Origin: Schistocerca nitens
Taxonomy: Eukaryota > Arthropoda > Insecta > Orthoptera > Acrididae
Direction: 5' to 3'
Length of the DNA stretch: 64,000 nt
NCBI RefSeq assembly: GCF_023898315.1
Contig: NC_064622.1
Location: 171,512,178 to 171,576,177, forward strand
Below, piece after piece: positions 11,934 through 22,828 of the stretch. Each line of letters opens with the position of its first letter. Position 1 is the first letter of the stretch. A program made the position numbers and the translations under genes. The notes below the pieces were generated by a model, which had not been told where the DNA came from, made no database searches, and saw nothing but the letters and a program-made list of their open reading frames with translations.

Positions 11934-12288
11934 TATATTCTACTTCAAAAATAATTTCTCTATGGACAGAAGATAAATGAAAGAAAGCTCTTCTTTGCTT
12001 GTATACCATATATTGTTCTACATACTGAACTGTTTAGAAAAAAGCATTTTACACTAATTTTTGTGCAAGAAATCAAGAGCGTACGCTGGAGCTGAGCTAA
12101 GGTTAAGATCAGCTCCGTTAGTTTCGCATAAAATGAAGAAATATTTTTGACATTTCACGGCAACTAGCTCTTGACACAAGTCAGTATCCATTACAAGTTC
12201 CGAATCTCTTCAAACTGATACCGAATTCTGATGTCTGTTTGACTGGGCGGAATGTTAGTATTGTTTCCGAAGGTTTTTTACCGGAAAG

Positions 12289-12306
12289 GGGCGGGGGGGG
12301 GGGGGA
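12289..12306. repeat. G homopolymer tract
   Basis: A run of G interrupted by a single C. Assembly here may be unreliable in length. Confidence 0.9.
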
Positions 12307-12491
12307 GACGAGAAGGGGGCAGTTGCCTTCTCCTGTCTCGCAATGAGCACTGAATACGCTCGTTAACTAATTCCATTATTCCATTACTGTAATGCAGACA
12401 AACTGATCTGTACAACTGTTCTTGAAAATTGCAAATCATCCAACTCAGTTACTTGGTTACGACCCACTATTATCTGCTGCTGCATTCTTAA

Positions 12492-12670
12492 ATGGGTCTG
12501 AGCACTATTGGACTTAACTTCTGAAGTCATCAGTCCCCTAGAACTTAGAACTACTTAAATCTAACTTACCCTAAGGACATCACACAAATCCACGCCCGAG
12601 GCAGGAGCCGAACCTGCGGCCGTAGCCGTCGCGCGGTTCCAGACTGTAGCGCCTAGAACCGCTCGGTGCT
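12492..12670 (-). repeat. SINE-A copy
   Basis: On the minus strand it has the tRNA-derived head, box B region, the 'ccttaggttagtt..'-type body and the 'gtgctcagacccattt' end. The head is shortened at its 5' end. Flanking ttcttaa at 12485-12491 and 12674-12680 is a plausible 7-bp target duplication. Confidence 0.85.
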
Positions 12671-12680
12671 GTCTTCTTAA

Positions 12681-14739
12681 CTCTAGGTCTGAATTCCTAA
12701 TTGATGATTTAATTATTTTATTATTATTTATAATAATTTATCATGTGGGAAGATACTCCTTAAGCCATTTGCTGTAAACTGATCTCAATTAAATTCACGA
12801 CATCACTACTCCATATAGGGCAGCGAAATCTGCTTCTGTCAAATCTACAGTCCTACTTCAATTCCGAACAGAAAAAATAGCTACAGAGAGAGAGAGAATC
12901 AATGCAGAAGACACTAGCTGATGGTGGTGTACTGTTGTTGTCTTTTTCATTTTACAGATCTGAAGTATTACACTCTGCGGTTTATTCACTATTTGTTACA
13001 GTGTCCACTCAGGTCGCTATTGTCGCAAAATTTTATACAGGGGTAGGATAAATATCTGCTTCAGACACTCTTATTGTAAATTTATTTACCTATTTATTTC
13101 TTATAAGTCAAATCTTTATGTCCATGACTTAAGGATACAGAGTTCGTTATGATATATTCACTAACCTTTCTTGAAACAGTATGTATCAAATAAATGTTAA
13201 ATTATAAAATTCTATGGCAACTAAAATCTACAGTAACTGCAATCATAACAATGTTAACATTCCTATGCATAAGAATTTATGAAAAGGTTTTTCAAAGACC
13301 GCTCTCACACACAAAACCTTTTCATATTTTCAAATTGGTCATGGTTAATTTACAGACACTATTGGTTTAAACTGTGAAATAAGAATTTACACATCTTAAT
13401 AGTGGACAAGGATATTGTGAAGTGTTGGTCTGTCTGTAGGAAGACATCGCGGCATTGTCCTGAAATGACTCGACAAAACCATGGAAAATCCATATCAAGA
13501 TAGCTATAACGAGGAAAGAAACCTGAATCCTCTTTACATGGTTAGTTTACTTATGTTTCATTGCATCTCAGTGGATTAAAATTACCGTAAATCAATGGCT
13601 TGTTCTTGAAGTACCCATACATGAATACTATTGTCCATCATTCCAATTATTTCAGCCTATTACATTACAAACACAATCAAATGGACCTCAGTTTGCGTAC
13701 ATGTGCTTATCAAGGGAATACCATTAACTTAGGTAAAATAGAAAAAAAAGCTACCGTTTGTAACTAATAGCTTTCTAGCCTTGTGGAGGTCTACTGAAAC
13801 TGAGGGCTGCGAAGTGTTGCACACTTTTTTGAACAGTGATTGGAAATGTGTTTGTAACAAAGGAATAGTTCTTCTGTCTTGTGTCTGAATACACTTTTCT
13901 TGCAAACGAGTGCCTTAGACAACCAAAAATTTCATAAGCAAGCAGATAGACTCTGTATAATAAACTCAGCTTCTTAAACAGAGGCCAACAGATGGCTAGT
14001 ATGTCGTGACGGCTGGCTTTTCTGCTAAAAAATAATCTCTGTACATTAACTGAGGTGCTCATTCGACAAAAAGGGATGAAACAGCAGGAATCAAGCAGAT
14101 TCCAGTGTACCTCTGGAGCAGACCGTTGATAAAATTCTTATTCTAAAGATAGCTCTATTCAGCTTCTACCCAAAGCGCTATCCCTGTTTTCCCGTCTATC
14201 CATCTACCCTTAGTCTCAGAAATGTGCTGTCTGCCAGCAAATAACGAAGGAGTAAAAATCGTGAGAACTGCCAAATATGTGGGGGAATGCAGGTCTTGAA
14301 GATTGTAATATGAATGAAGAAACGTCAAAAGCTCTAGTGAGATATGTGATAGAGTACTGACGACATAGTAAATCAATTCACTTTATTATGGTATCAGGCT
14401 TCGCGTGTTCCTGTATACACACTTAATTTTTGAAATTGTATGAAGATTTATGATTTCCTTCTGTTCCATCTACGTATTGAATTGGAAAAAATGTTACTTT
14501 CGTGTCACTGTGTCGTCTTTTACAACCCATAAATAATCAACGGGGACAGTACGTGTACCGGTTAAAAATACTTCTAAATATGCCCTGGAGACAGTTTATA
14601 GAAGTTTTTGAACTGCAATAGTGAGATATTGTGAATATCCTGTCAGAGACCTGCCACGTCAGGTTTCTGATGAACTGTGTCACGAGCTGAACATTCAAAG
14701 GTCGCACCCAACTAGTTGAAGGCTAACAGAAGTGATCCA
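12681..14739. other. no gene recognised
   Basis: AT-rich sequence with a short (GA)n at about 12884-12897. Open frames at 13775-14062 and 14155-14376 are isolated and unlike known proteins. I see no repeat or RNA gene I can name. Confidence 0.5.
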
Positions 14740-15174
14740 CAAAACCACCGTCCGTATTTATGAGATCGCTCTGTTGTAGAATCTTAGAGAATGATCTGAC
14801 ATTAAACGTAATGATGCATCCCTAACATAATCACCTTCTGCAAGTCAGCTAGCACGGATTGCAAAAACGTAGGTCATGCGAAACAGAGCTCACACTTCCC
14901 TAGCATGGCATACTGACAGTCACGGATCGGAGCAGTCACGTAGATGTAGTATTTATGGACTTCCGAAAAGCATTTGAGTCAATACCGCACCTACGATTAC
15001 TTTAGAAAATACGAGCGTATGGTGTACCACGTGAAATACATGACTGGAGTTTGGGTTTTCTAACTGGAAGGACGCAGCATGTTATCTTGCATGGAGACTC
15101 ATCAACAGACCTATACGCAACTTCGGACCAGCCACAGTGGAATCTGTTGGGACCCTTCCTGTTCTTGTTGTATA

Positions 15175-15840
15175 CCGGGTGATCAAAACGTCAGTGTAAA
15201 TTTGCAAAACTGAATAAATCTCGGAATAATGTACATAGAGAGGTACAAATTGACACACATGCTTGGAATGACATGGGGTTTTATTAGAACCAAAAGAATA
15301 CAAAAGTTCAAAAAATGTCCGACAGATGGCGCTTCATCTGATCAGAATAGCAATAATTAGCATAACAAAGTAAGACAAAGCAAAGATGATGTTCTTTACA
15401 GGAAATGCTCAATATGACACCATCATTCCTCAACAATAGCTGTAGTGTGGAATAATGTTGTGAACAGCACTGTAAAGCATGTCCGGAGTTATGGTGAGGC
15501 ATTGGCGTCGGATGTTGTCTTCCAGCATCCCTAGAGATGTCGGTCGATCACGATACACTTGCGACTTCAGGTAACCCCAAAGCCAATAACCGCACGGACT
15601 GAGGTCTGGGGACCTGGGAGACCAAGCATGACGAAAGTGGCGGCTGAGCACACGATCATCACCAAACGAGGCGCGCAAGACATCTTTCACGTGTCTAGCA
15701 ATACTTTGTTGTTGTTTATTTTTTCTGTTCTAATAAAACCCCACGTCATTCCAAGCATGTGTGTCAGTTTTTATCTCTCTATCTACATTATTCCGTTGTT
15801 TATTAAGTTTTCAAATTTATACTGACTTTTTGATACCCTG
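15175..15840 (-). mobile_element. Tc1/mariner-superfamily element with about 125-bp inverted repeats
   Basis: Left arm 15175-15300 and right arm about 15717-15840 are inverted complements over roughly 125 bp, differing by scattered substitutions and small indels. The element starts ccgggtgatcaaaa and ends gataccctg, with TA on each side (15173-15174 and 15841-15842). Inside, minus strand 15690-15430 encodes the C-terminal end of a DDE transposase (DRVLSRHFRHAWSPRSPDLS, then WLWGYLKSQVY). Where such proteins usually have Asp before 'FWLWG' this copy has Gly (SPCGYWLWG). Only the last quarter of the enzyme is left, so it is an internally deleted, non-autonomous copy inserted in LINE copy C. Confidence 0.85.
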
Positions 15841-16260
15841 TACTAATGACCTTGCACACTACATTAATAATAACGTCAGGCTACACGCAAGTGTTGCAGT
15901 TCTCTGCAATGAAGTGCTGTCTGAAAAAATGTGAATAAATTTAGTCGGGTCTTGATAAGATTTAAAAGATAGGCAAAGACCGACATCTACTTTAAAACGA
16001 TCGGAAATACAACACGAAAACGCTTTGTGTACCACGACAGCAATTTCATCGAGTCACAACTGGAGTCGTTTACGGTTCCATAAACAGTACATATGTGGGT
16101 GTTATAATTTCCAGGGATATGAACTGGAATGGTCACATAGACCCTGCCAAAAGTGAAATCAATGGCATACTTCGGTTTATTCGTAGGATACTAGGAAGCG
16201 GCAACCAGTTTCCAAAGGAGACTGCTAATAATAACTCCGTGCGACCCATTCTAGCGTATC

Positions 16261-16460
16261 AAATGGTTCAAATGTCTCTGAGCACTATGCGACTGAACTT
16301 CTGAGGTCATCAGTCGCCTTGAACTTAGAACTAATTAAACCTAACTAACCTAAGGACATCACACACATCCATACCCGAGGCAGGATTTGAACCTGAGACC
16401 GTAGCAGTCGCTCGGTTCCAGACTGTAGCGCCTAGAACCGCACGGCCACTCCGGCCGGCT
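16261..16460 (-). repeat. SINE-A copy nested in LINE copy C
   Basis: Full-length minus-strand copy: head gccggccggagtggcc.. at the right, box B (ggttcaaatcctgcc), body, and tail at the left. It is flanked by a perfect 11-bp target duplication, tctagcgtatc, at 16250-16260 and 16460-16470 (the shared t at 16460 is ambiguous). The LINE coding sequence reads up to and away from it. Confidence 0.95.
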
Positions 16461-16987
16461 CTAGCGTATCGCTCGTGCTGAATAGTACCAACAATGTTAC
16501 TGAGCGCACGATTACACAAAGAAGGGCAGCGCGAATGGTCACAGGTTTGTTCAGTACTCGGGAGAGAGTCACTGACAAACTGAAGAAAATGAATTGGCAG
16601 AAATTTGAAAACAGGCGTCAAATATCATGCGAAAGCTTGCTTACCAAGTTGCAAGATACAGTATTAAGTGAGAAACCTAATAATACACAACACCCTACGT
16701 ATCACTCCCGTAGGAACCGCGAAAATCGGATGAAACTAATAACAACGTGCACACTGGCATTCATACAATCATCTTCCCAGCACTACTAACGAGAATGGAG
16801 CGGATAGAAATCCTAATAAGTTACTTGGTACAACGGGAAGTTCCCAGTAGCACGCATTTTACAGTGGTTAGTTCGCTGCAGCGTATCTGTGTACACCGAC
16901 TGGCAAAGGAAGGGAAGAACCCAGAAGACACGGTCGGAAATCAATAGAACTTCATACAGATAGATACACATCATTGGCGGGTATGTA

Positions 16988-17757
16988 TTAGGTACTTGCG
17001 AAAGTTCGTAGCGATTTGTTTTGCACGCTCATATTCCGGTTGCTATCAGTTTATTTATAAATTTCCATTTTCTGTTGTAGCTCATTGCTGCAGTTTGAGC
17101 TTACATATTGCCATTTTCTAATTTGGAGTTAGTTAATGGAGCTGTTGACGCTAGAAAACGGAGGGCCAATTTGAGAAATTGGAACATTTCCTGACAGATT
17201 CTTCCGTTTGAGTGCAATAGAGGGGTGATAGCAGCGCAGGCAGCCAGAACCATTTTCGTCATGTATGGCGATAACGCCATTGGGCACAGCATGGGAAGAA
17301 AATGGTTTTCTCGTTTTAAGGAGGATAATGCAGATATTACTGACTCTTCAAGATCAGGAAGACCTTTGGGGATTTATGGAGATCCTTTAAACACGTTAAT
17401 CTACTATGATCACCGTCAGTCTACTCTAGAACGGACAAATGTGATGAACTGTCATCATTCCACCATCGTGCGACGTTTGTGTGCCATGGAGAAGATTCGA
17501 AAGCCAGATCTATAGGTATTGTATGCTATAAGCCAAAATCACGAAACTCAACGGGTGGCCTTATGTGCATCTCCGATTACGCGTCATCAATTGGCTCTTG
17601 GACAACACAGACCACTCTTATCCTGATCATTACTGGTGACACGAAATGATGTCTTTATGCTAACATAAGGAAAAGAGAGGAATGGTTGAGTCCAAACAAA
17701 GTAGCAGCTTAACGGATAAGTCCTGCTCGCATCCATAAAAGATAACGCTATGCATCT
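16988..17757 (+). mobile_element. mariner-family element, 3' half missing
   Basis: Starts after TA (16986-16987) with ttaggtacttgcgaaagttc, a mariner-type terminus. Coding sequence begins around 17130 and is cut at 17757, exactly where the RTE 5' UTR begins. The other half is not found beyond the RTE piece. Confidence 0.75.
17225..17757 (+). pseudogene. mariner transposase, N-terminal half
   Basis: The open part (17225-17515) reads AAQAARTIFVMYGDNAIGHS, then RKWFSRFKEDNADITDSSRS and MNCHHSTIVRRLCAMEKIRK, the two helix-turn-helix motifs of a mariner DNA-binding domain. After a stop the reading continues with SQNHETQRVALCASPITRHQ and, after a frame change, a TGDTKWCLYANIRKREEWL-like stretch. 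In intact relatives that stretch contains the first catalytic Asp. The catalytic core after this is missing. Function is lost; the family call is secure. Confidence 0.8.
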
Positions 17758-18262
17758 GGTCCCCCCATGAACCATGGACCTTGCCGTTGGTGGGGAGGCT
17801 TGCGTGCCTCAGCGATACAGATGGCCGTACCGTAGGTGCAACCACAACGGAGGGGTATCTGTTGAGAGGCCAGACAAACATGTGGTTCCTGAAGAGGGGC
17901 AGCAGCCTTTTCAGTAGTTGCAGGGGCAACAGTCTGGATGATTGACTGATCTGGCCTTGTAACATTAACCAAAACGGCCTTGCTGTGCTGCTACTGCGAA
18001 CGGCTGAAAGCAAGGGGAAACTACAGCCGTAAATTTTCCCGAGGACATGCAGCTTTACTGTATGATTATCACAAATTTAGCATTGGAGGGCAGCGTGGAG
18101 GGTAAAAATCGTAGAGGGAGACCAAGAGATGAATACACTAAGCAGATTCAGAAGGATGTAGGTTGCAGTAGGTACTGGGAATGAAGAAGCCTGCACAGGA
18201 TAGAGTAGCATGGAGAGCTGCATCAAACTAGTCTCAGGACTGAAGACCACAACAACAACAAC
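17758..18262 (+). mobile_element. RTE-type LINE with 5' UTR fused to 3' end (no ORF)
   Basis: 17758-18066 matches what I recognise as the 5' UTR of the orthopteran RTE-like LINE (ggtccccccatgaaccatgg.., then the 'ggtggggaggcttgcgtgcc' region). From about 18067 it jumps to the 3' end (cattggagggcagcgtgg..) and runs to '..ctcaggactgaagaccac(aac)n'. The same 3' end is present in the copy ending at 11850. Several kilobases of endonuclease/reverse-transcriptase coding sequence are absent. It is either an internal deletion or a non-autonomous derivative. The 3' tail abuts LINE copy F. Confidence 0.75.
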
Positions 18263-20310
18263 ATGTGGGATCATTTAATTTCTTGGTATCACTCCCTCCG
18301 ATGTGATCATGTAAGTGTAGAAAAGTTGTGGAATGTTTTCAAAGAGATAGTATCAACAGCAATTGAGAGATATATACCACATAAATTAGTAAGTGATGGT
18401 ACTGAACCCCCATGGTACACAAAACGGGTCAGATCGTTGTTGCAGAAGCAACGGAAAAAACATGCCAAATTTAAAAGAACGCAAAATCCCCAAGATTTCA
18501 AAGTTTTACAGAAGTTCGAAATTAAGCGCGTACTTCAATGCGAGGTGCTTTAAATAATTTTCACAATGAAATTCAGTCTCGAAATCTGGCAGAAAACCCT
18601 AAGAGATTCTGGTCATACATAAAGAACACCAGTGGCAAGACGCTATAACAACGGTGAAGTCACTGATGACAGTGCCACTAAAGCAAAGTTATTAAATACG
18701 GTTTACCGAAACTCCTTCACCAAAGAAGACGAAGTAAATATTCCTGAATTCCAAACAAAAACAACTATCAAGATGAGACACATAGAAACAGATATCCTCG
18801 ATTTACAAAGCAGCTTAAATCACTTAATAAAGGCAAGGCCTCCGGTCCAGATTGTATACCAGGTTCCTCTCAGAGTATGCTGACAAAATAGCTCCATATT
18901 TAGCAATTATTTACAACCACTCGCTCACTGAAAGATCCGTACCTAAAGACTGGAAAATTCCTCAAGTCACACCAATACCCAAAAAGGGAAGTAGGAGTAA
19001 TCCACTGAATTACAGACCTATATCACTAACGTCGATTTGAAGGAGGAGTTTTGAACATATACTGTATTCGAACACTATGAAGTAAGTACCTGGAAGAAAA
19101 CGATTTATTGACATATAGTCAGCATGGATTCAGAAAATAATGTTCTTGTGAAACACAACTAGCTCTTTATACACATGAAGTAGTAACTGCTATCGACAGG
19201 GGATGTCAAATTTATTCCATATTTTTAGATTTCCAGAAGGCTTTCAACACCGTTCTTCCCAAGAGTCTTCTAAATAAACTGCGTGCCTACGGAGTATCGC
19301 ATCAGTTGTGCAACTGGATTCGTGATTTCCTGTCAGAAAGGTCGCAGTTCGTTGTAATAGACGGAAAGTCATCGAATAAAGCAGAAGTAATATCCGGCGT
19401 TCTCCAAGGAAGTGTTGTAGGCCCTCTATTGTTCCTGTTCTATATTGACGACATAGGAGATAATATGAGTAGTCGTCTTAGATTGTTTGCAGATGATGCT
19501 GTCATTTATCGTCTTGTTTAAGACATCAGATGATCAAAACGACTTGCAGAATGATTTAGATAAGATATCTGTATGGTGCGAAAAGTAGCAATTGACCCTG
19601 AATAAAGAAAAGTGTGAAGTTATATACATGAGTACTAAAAGAAATCCTCTATATTTCGATTACGTGATAAGTCACACACATCTGAGAGCTGTAAATTCAA
19701 CTAAATACTTACGGATTACAATTACAAATAACCTAAATTGGAACGATCACATAGATAATATTGTGGGTAGAGCAAACCAAACACTGCGATTCATTGGCAG
19801 AACACTTATAGGGTGCAACAGGTTTAGCAAAGAGACTGCTTATACTACTCTTGTCCGCCCTATTCTGGAGTATTGCTGTGCTGTGTGGGATCTGCATCAC
19901 GTGGGACTGACGGATGACATCGAAAAAGTACACAGAAGGGCAGCTCGTTTTGTATTATCGCGGAATAGGGGAGACAGTGTCAAAGACATGATACGTGAAT
20001 TGGAGTGGCAACCATTAAAACAAAGGCTTTTTCGTTGCGACGGGATCTTCTCATGAAATTTCAATCACCAGTTTTCTCCTCCAATTGCGAAAACATTCTG
20101 TTTGCACCCACCTACATAGGGAGAAATGATCATCACGATAAAGTAAGAAAAATCAGGGCTCGCACAGAACAATTTAAGTGCTCGTTTTTCCCGCGTGCCG
20201 TTCGAGAGTGGAACGGTAGAGAGACAGCATGAAGGTCATTCATTGAACCCTCTGCCAGGCACTTTATTGTGAATAGCAGAGTAATCACGTAGATGTAGAT
20301 TTAAATGTAG
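18263..20310 (+). pseudogene. CR1/Jockey-like LINE copy F (endonuclease end through C-terminus)
   Basis: In order: VEKLWNVFKEIVSTAIERYI and PPWYTKRVRSLLQKQRKKHA (linker after the endonuclease, 18263-18553); HSLTERSVPKDWKIPQVTPI and NPLNYRPISLTSI (18852-19040); SIFLDFQKAFNTVLPKSLL; NWIRDFLSERSQFVVIDGKS and GVLQGSVVGPLLFLFYIDDI; then RLRLFADDAVIY with the catalytic Asp pair (19480-19510). The C-terminal segment TKYLRITITNNLNWNDHID and RPILEYCCAVWD runs to about 20056. It ends with 'gagtaatcacgtagatgtagat', a (GTAGAT)n-type tail. Frameshifts and stops break the frame at least five times. It matches LINE copies B and D in order and sequence. Confidence 0.9.
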
Positions 20311-20604
20311 ACATTGAAGTTAATATGGCATCCTGACAGTTGTAGCGCAATCGATGTCTGGCCCTGTTTTGTCCTTTATTGGCGATTCTGGTTTTTCATG
20401 GCTTTTCAGGGTATGTACTCTACGCATTCTAACACAAATTGTCACGCTATTCATCGGATGTTCAGTGTGCGTTTCTCTGTGAACTGTCTGCCTGACGCTG
20501 AGGTACATCGGTGGCCGGAAAGATCCACACATCTCTTCGCAATAGAACAGCTGCGTACATCAGCTCCAGCCCAGTGCCGTACCGATGATATCAAGGACCA
20601 TTTA

Positions 20605-21791
20605 CACTGAAGAGCGAAAGAAACTGGTACACCTGCCTGATAACATATAGGGCCCCCGCGAGCACGCAGAAGTACCGCAACACGACGTGGCATGGACTCG
20701 ACTAACATCTGAAGTAGTGCTGGAGGAACCGACACCATGAATCCTGCAGGGCTGTCCATCAACCCGTAAGAGTATGAGAGGGTGGAGATCTCTTCTGAAC
20801 AGCACGTTGCAAGGTATGCCAGGTACGCTCAATAATGTTCATGTCATGGGGGTTTGGTGGCCACCGGAAGTGTTTAAACTCATAAGAGTATTCCTGGAGC
20901 CACTCTGTAGCATTTTGGGTGTCGCATTGTTCTGCTGGAATTGTGCAAGTCCGTAGGAATGCATAATGGACATGAATGGATGCAGGTGATCAGACAGGAC
21001 GCTAACGTACGTGTTGCCTGTCAGATTCACCTAGCGTATCAGGGGTCCCACATCACTTCCACTGCGCGCACCCCACACCATGACTGAGCCTTCACCAGCT
21101 TGAACAGTCTCCTGTTGACATGCACGGTCAACGGATACATGAGGCTGTCTCCACACCCCTAAATGCCCATCCGCTCGACGTAATTTGAAACGAGACTCGT
21201 CAGCCCAGGCAACATGTTTCCAGTCATCAAAAGTCCAATGTCGGCGTTGACGGGCCCGGGCGAGGCGTAAAACTTTGTGTTGTGCAGTCATCAACGGTAC
21301 ATTAGTGGGCCTTCGGTTCCGAAAGCCCATATCGATGATGTTTCGTTGAATGGCTGGCACGCTGACACTTGCTCATGACCCAGCATCGAAATTTGCAGCA
21401 ATTTGCGGAAGCGTTGCACTTCCGTCACGTTGAACAATACTCTTCAGTCGTCGTTGGTCCCGTTCTTACAGCGCTGTCGGAGATGTGATGTTTTACGGGA
21501 TTCCTGATATTCACAGTACAGTCGTAAATATGGTCGTACGGGAAAATCCCTACTTCATCGCTTCCTCGGAGTTGCTGTGTCCCATCGCTCGTGCGCCGAC
21601 TGTAAGACCACGTTCAAACTCACTTAATTCTTGATAACCTGCCATTGTAGCAGCAGTAAGTGATCTAACAACTGTGCCGCACACTTGTTACCCTATATAG
21701 CCGCTACCAACCGCAGCGCCGTATTCTGTCTGTTTACATATCTATGTATTTCAATACGCATGCCAATAGAAGTTTCTTTGGTGCTCCAGTG
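20605..21791 (-). mobile_element. Tc1-family DNA transposon (family 'cactgaagagc')
   Basis: Ends cactgaagagcgaaagaaac (left) and ..gtttctttggtgctccagtg (right) are inverted and both flanked by TA (20603-20604, 21792-21793). The length, 1187 bp, is close to a full copy. A second copy lies at 45.6-48.6 kb. Minus-strand transposase remains are listed separately. Confidence 0.9.
20620..21360 (-). pseudogene. Tc1-family transposase, inactive (Asp to Asn at second catalytic site)
   Basis: The first open part (21360-21031) has MPAIQRNIIDMGFRNRRPTN, HWTFDDWKHVAWADESRFKL with the first catalytic Asp, and GSVMVWGA. After a stop it continues YVSVLSDHLHPFMSIMHSYG, then QFQQNNATP, where family members have QQDNA. 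The second catalytic Asp is therefore Asn here. The C-terminal region (SMPRRVAVLLRARGGP) is present in another frame. The N-terminal DNA-binding region, to the right of 21360, is degraded. The copy cannot be active. Confidence 0.85.
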
Positions 21792-22057
21792 TATAACACC
21801 TTTTGGTCATTTAGCTTAATGAGAGGTTACGATGGTTTGATAACATCCTTCCCAGACGAACCAGTTCACGAACCCGGCGCAGAGATTGTGCAACATTACA
21901 TAGTGAAGTAGGCTCGTAACCATCAACTTTTTTATAAATTTATCTCGATTTTATAGTCACTGCGTCACATGTCCTCTCGATCTATGAATTTTCCTTCTGT
22001 ATTCCTTGTCTTCTTTTGGGTGCTTACATTTTTTTTCTGACAACCTGCTTGTGGAGC

Positions 22058-22380
22058 TGCCAACGACCTAGCCGCAGTGGTAGCACCGGTTCCCGTCAGA
22101 TCATCGAAGTTATGCTCTGTCGGGCTTGGCTAGCATGTGGATGGGTGACCGTGCAGGTCTGCCGAGCGCTGTTGGCAAGCGATGTGCACTCAGCTCTTGT
22201 GAAGCCAATTGAGAAGCGGCTCCGCTCACAAAAAATGACAACGGCAAGGAGAGCGGTATGCTGGCTACATGTCTCTCCACTTCAGCATCCAGTGACGCCT
22301 AACGGCTGAGGACGACACGGTGGTCGGTCGGTACCATTTGGCCTTCCGAGGCCTGTTTGGACGGAGAGGATTAGGTGTAG
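22058..22380 (+). repeat. 5S-rRNA-derived SINE (SINE3-type)
   Basis: Positions about 22083-22185 resemble 5S rRNA: caccggttcccgtcagatca, tcgaagttatgc, ggatgggtgaccg and gctgttggca appear in 5S order. These include the internal polymerase III promoter (box A/C region). A unique body follows (agcggctccgctcac.., ..gaggacgacacggtggtcgg). It is a retroposed SINE, not a functional 5S gene: the first third and the 3' stem are diverged. Ends are approximate and no target duplication was found. Confidence 0.8.
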
Positions 22381-22499
22381 AGTCAAATGTACAGATTCCG
22401 GAAACGGAAACAGCCCGAGAAAATGAAGGAGAACTTTCCTGCCACAGAAACTTCGCGGGAAGACGCACTCGAGCGATCCCGTGCCCAGAGGACTGTCTA

Positions 22500-22760
22500 A
22501 GTGGGCGATGGCGGTACGTTAGCGGCAGTTAAAATTGTAACGCGCGAATCTGCTTGTAGGCCGGCGTCCGGCAGGCCGGGCTCTAATTGCAGCCCGTGGC
22601 GGGAGCGTCCATCTGCAGCAGGTGGTGGCGCGTGAAAGCCGGCCGCAGAGATACACGCCAGCCGGCTACACCTGCCGCAGGTGCCCGCCACCCGAACCCC
22701 AGCCCGCTCCACGCACACACTAAACATGTACCGAGGCTGCTTCACGCTCAACATTCTCCG
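22500..22760. other. GC-rich segment, unclassified
   Basis: About 260 bp rich in G+C and CpG (gccggcgtccggcaggccgg..) in AT-rich surroundings. It contains inverted gccggc-type motifs. It could be a CpG-rich promoter remnant or part of a GC-rich repeat; no open frame is convincing. Confidence 0.4.
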
Positions 22761-22828
22761 CTTCCGAAGTGCGTCGTCCCAATTTACACTGCGAGCCCGC
22801 TCTTTTGACACGTATCGGCGATATTATA

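Larger units (their letters stand above)
14740..16900 (+). pseudogene. CR1/Jockey-like LINE copy C, degenerate and twice interrupted
   Basis: Around 14920-15170 the plus strand reads VDVVFMDFRKAFESIPHLRLL and then LLGPFLFLLYTND, the palm region of a reverse transcriptase. A DNA transposon sits within the 'LLYTND' motif (15175-15840). The frame resumes with TNDLAHYINNNVRLHA. Further on, MGVIISRDMNWNGHID and RRILGSGNQFPKETA are the thumb/C-terminal region (16095-16260). SINE-A interrupts at 16261-16460. Then QRRAARMVTGLFSTRERVTD continues to about 16790, followed by a 3' UTR-like 'gttcgctgcag..tatctgtg'. Several stops make it non-functional. Confidence 0.8.
20400..21900 (+). pseudogene. older Tc1-like transposase C-terminus, split by a Tc1 element
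   Basis: The left part (to 20602) reads EVHRWPERSTHLFAIEQLRT, comparable to the 'WPARSPDLSPIEH' catalytic-Glu block, followed by QCRTDDIKDHL. The right part (from 21794) continues with NERLRWFDNILPRR, similar to the 'RLYDTLPRRI' C-terminal helix. The two halves join in register when the nested element 20605-21791 is removed. Only this end survives. Confidence 0.55.

Noticed and set aside
17758..17830. HDV-like self-cleaving ribozyme at the 5' end of the RTE LINE
   Set aside because: Such ribozymes exist in some retrotransposon 5' ends, but pairing by hand (ggtcccc against ggggagg) fails at the second base. A structure search would be needed to claim it.
22083..22185. 5S rRNA gene
   Set aside because: Only part matches, the ends are diverged and it runs into a SINE body with no terminator T-run at the right place.
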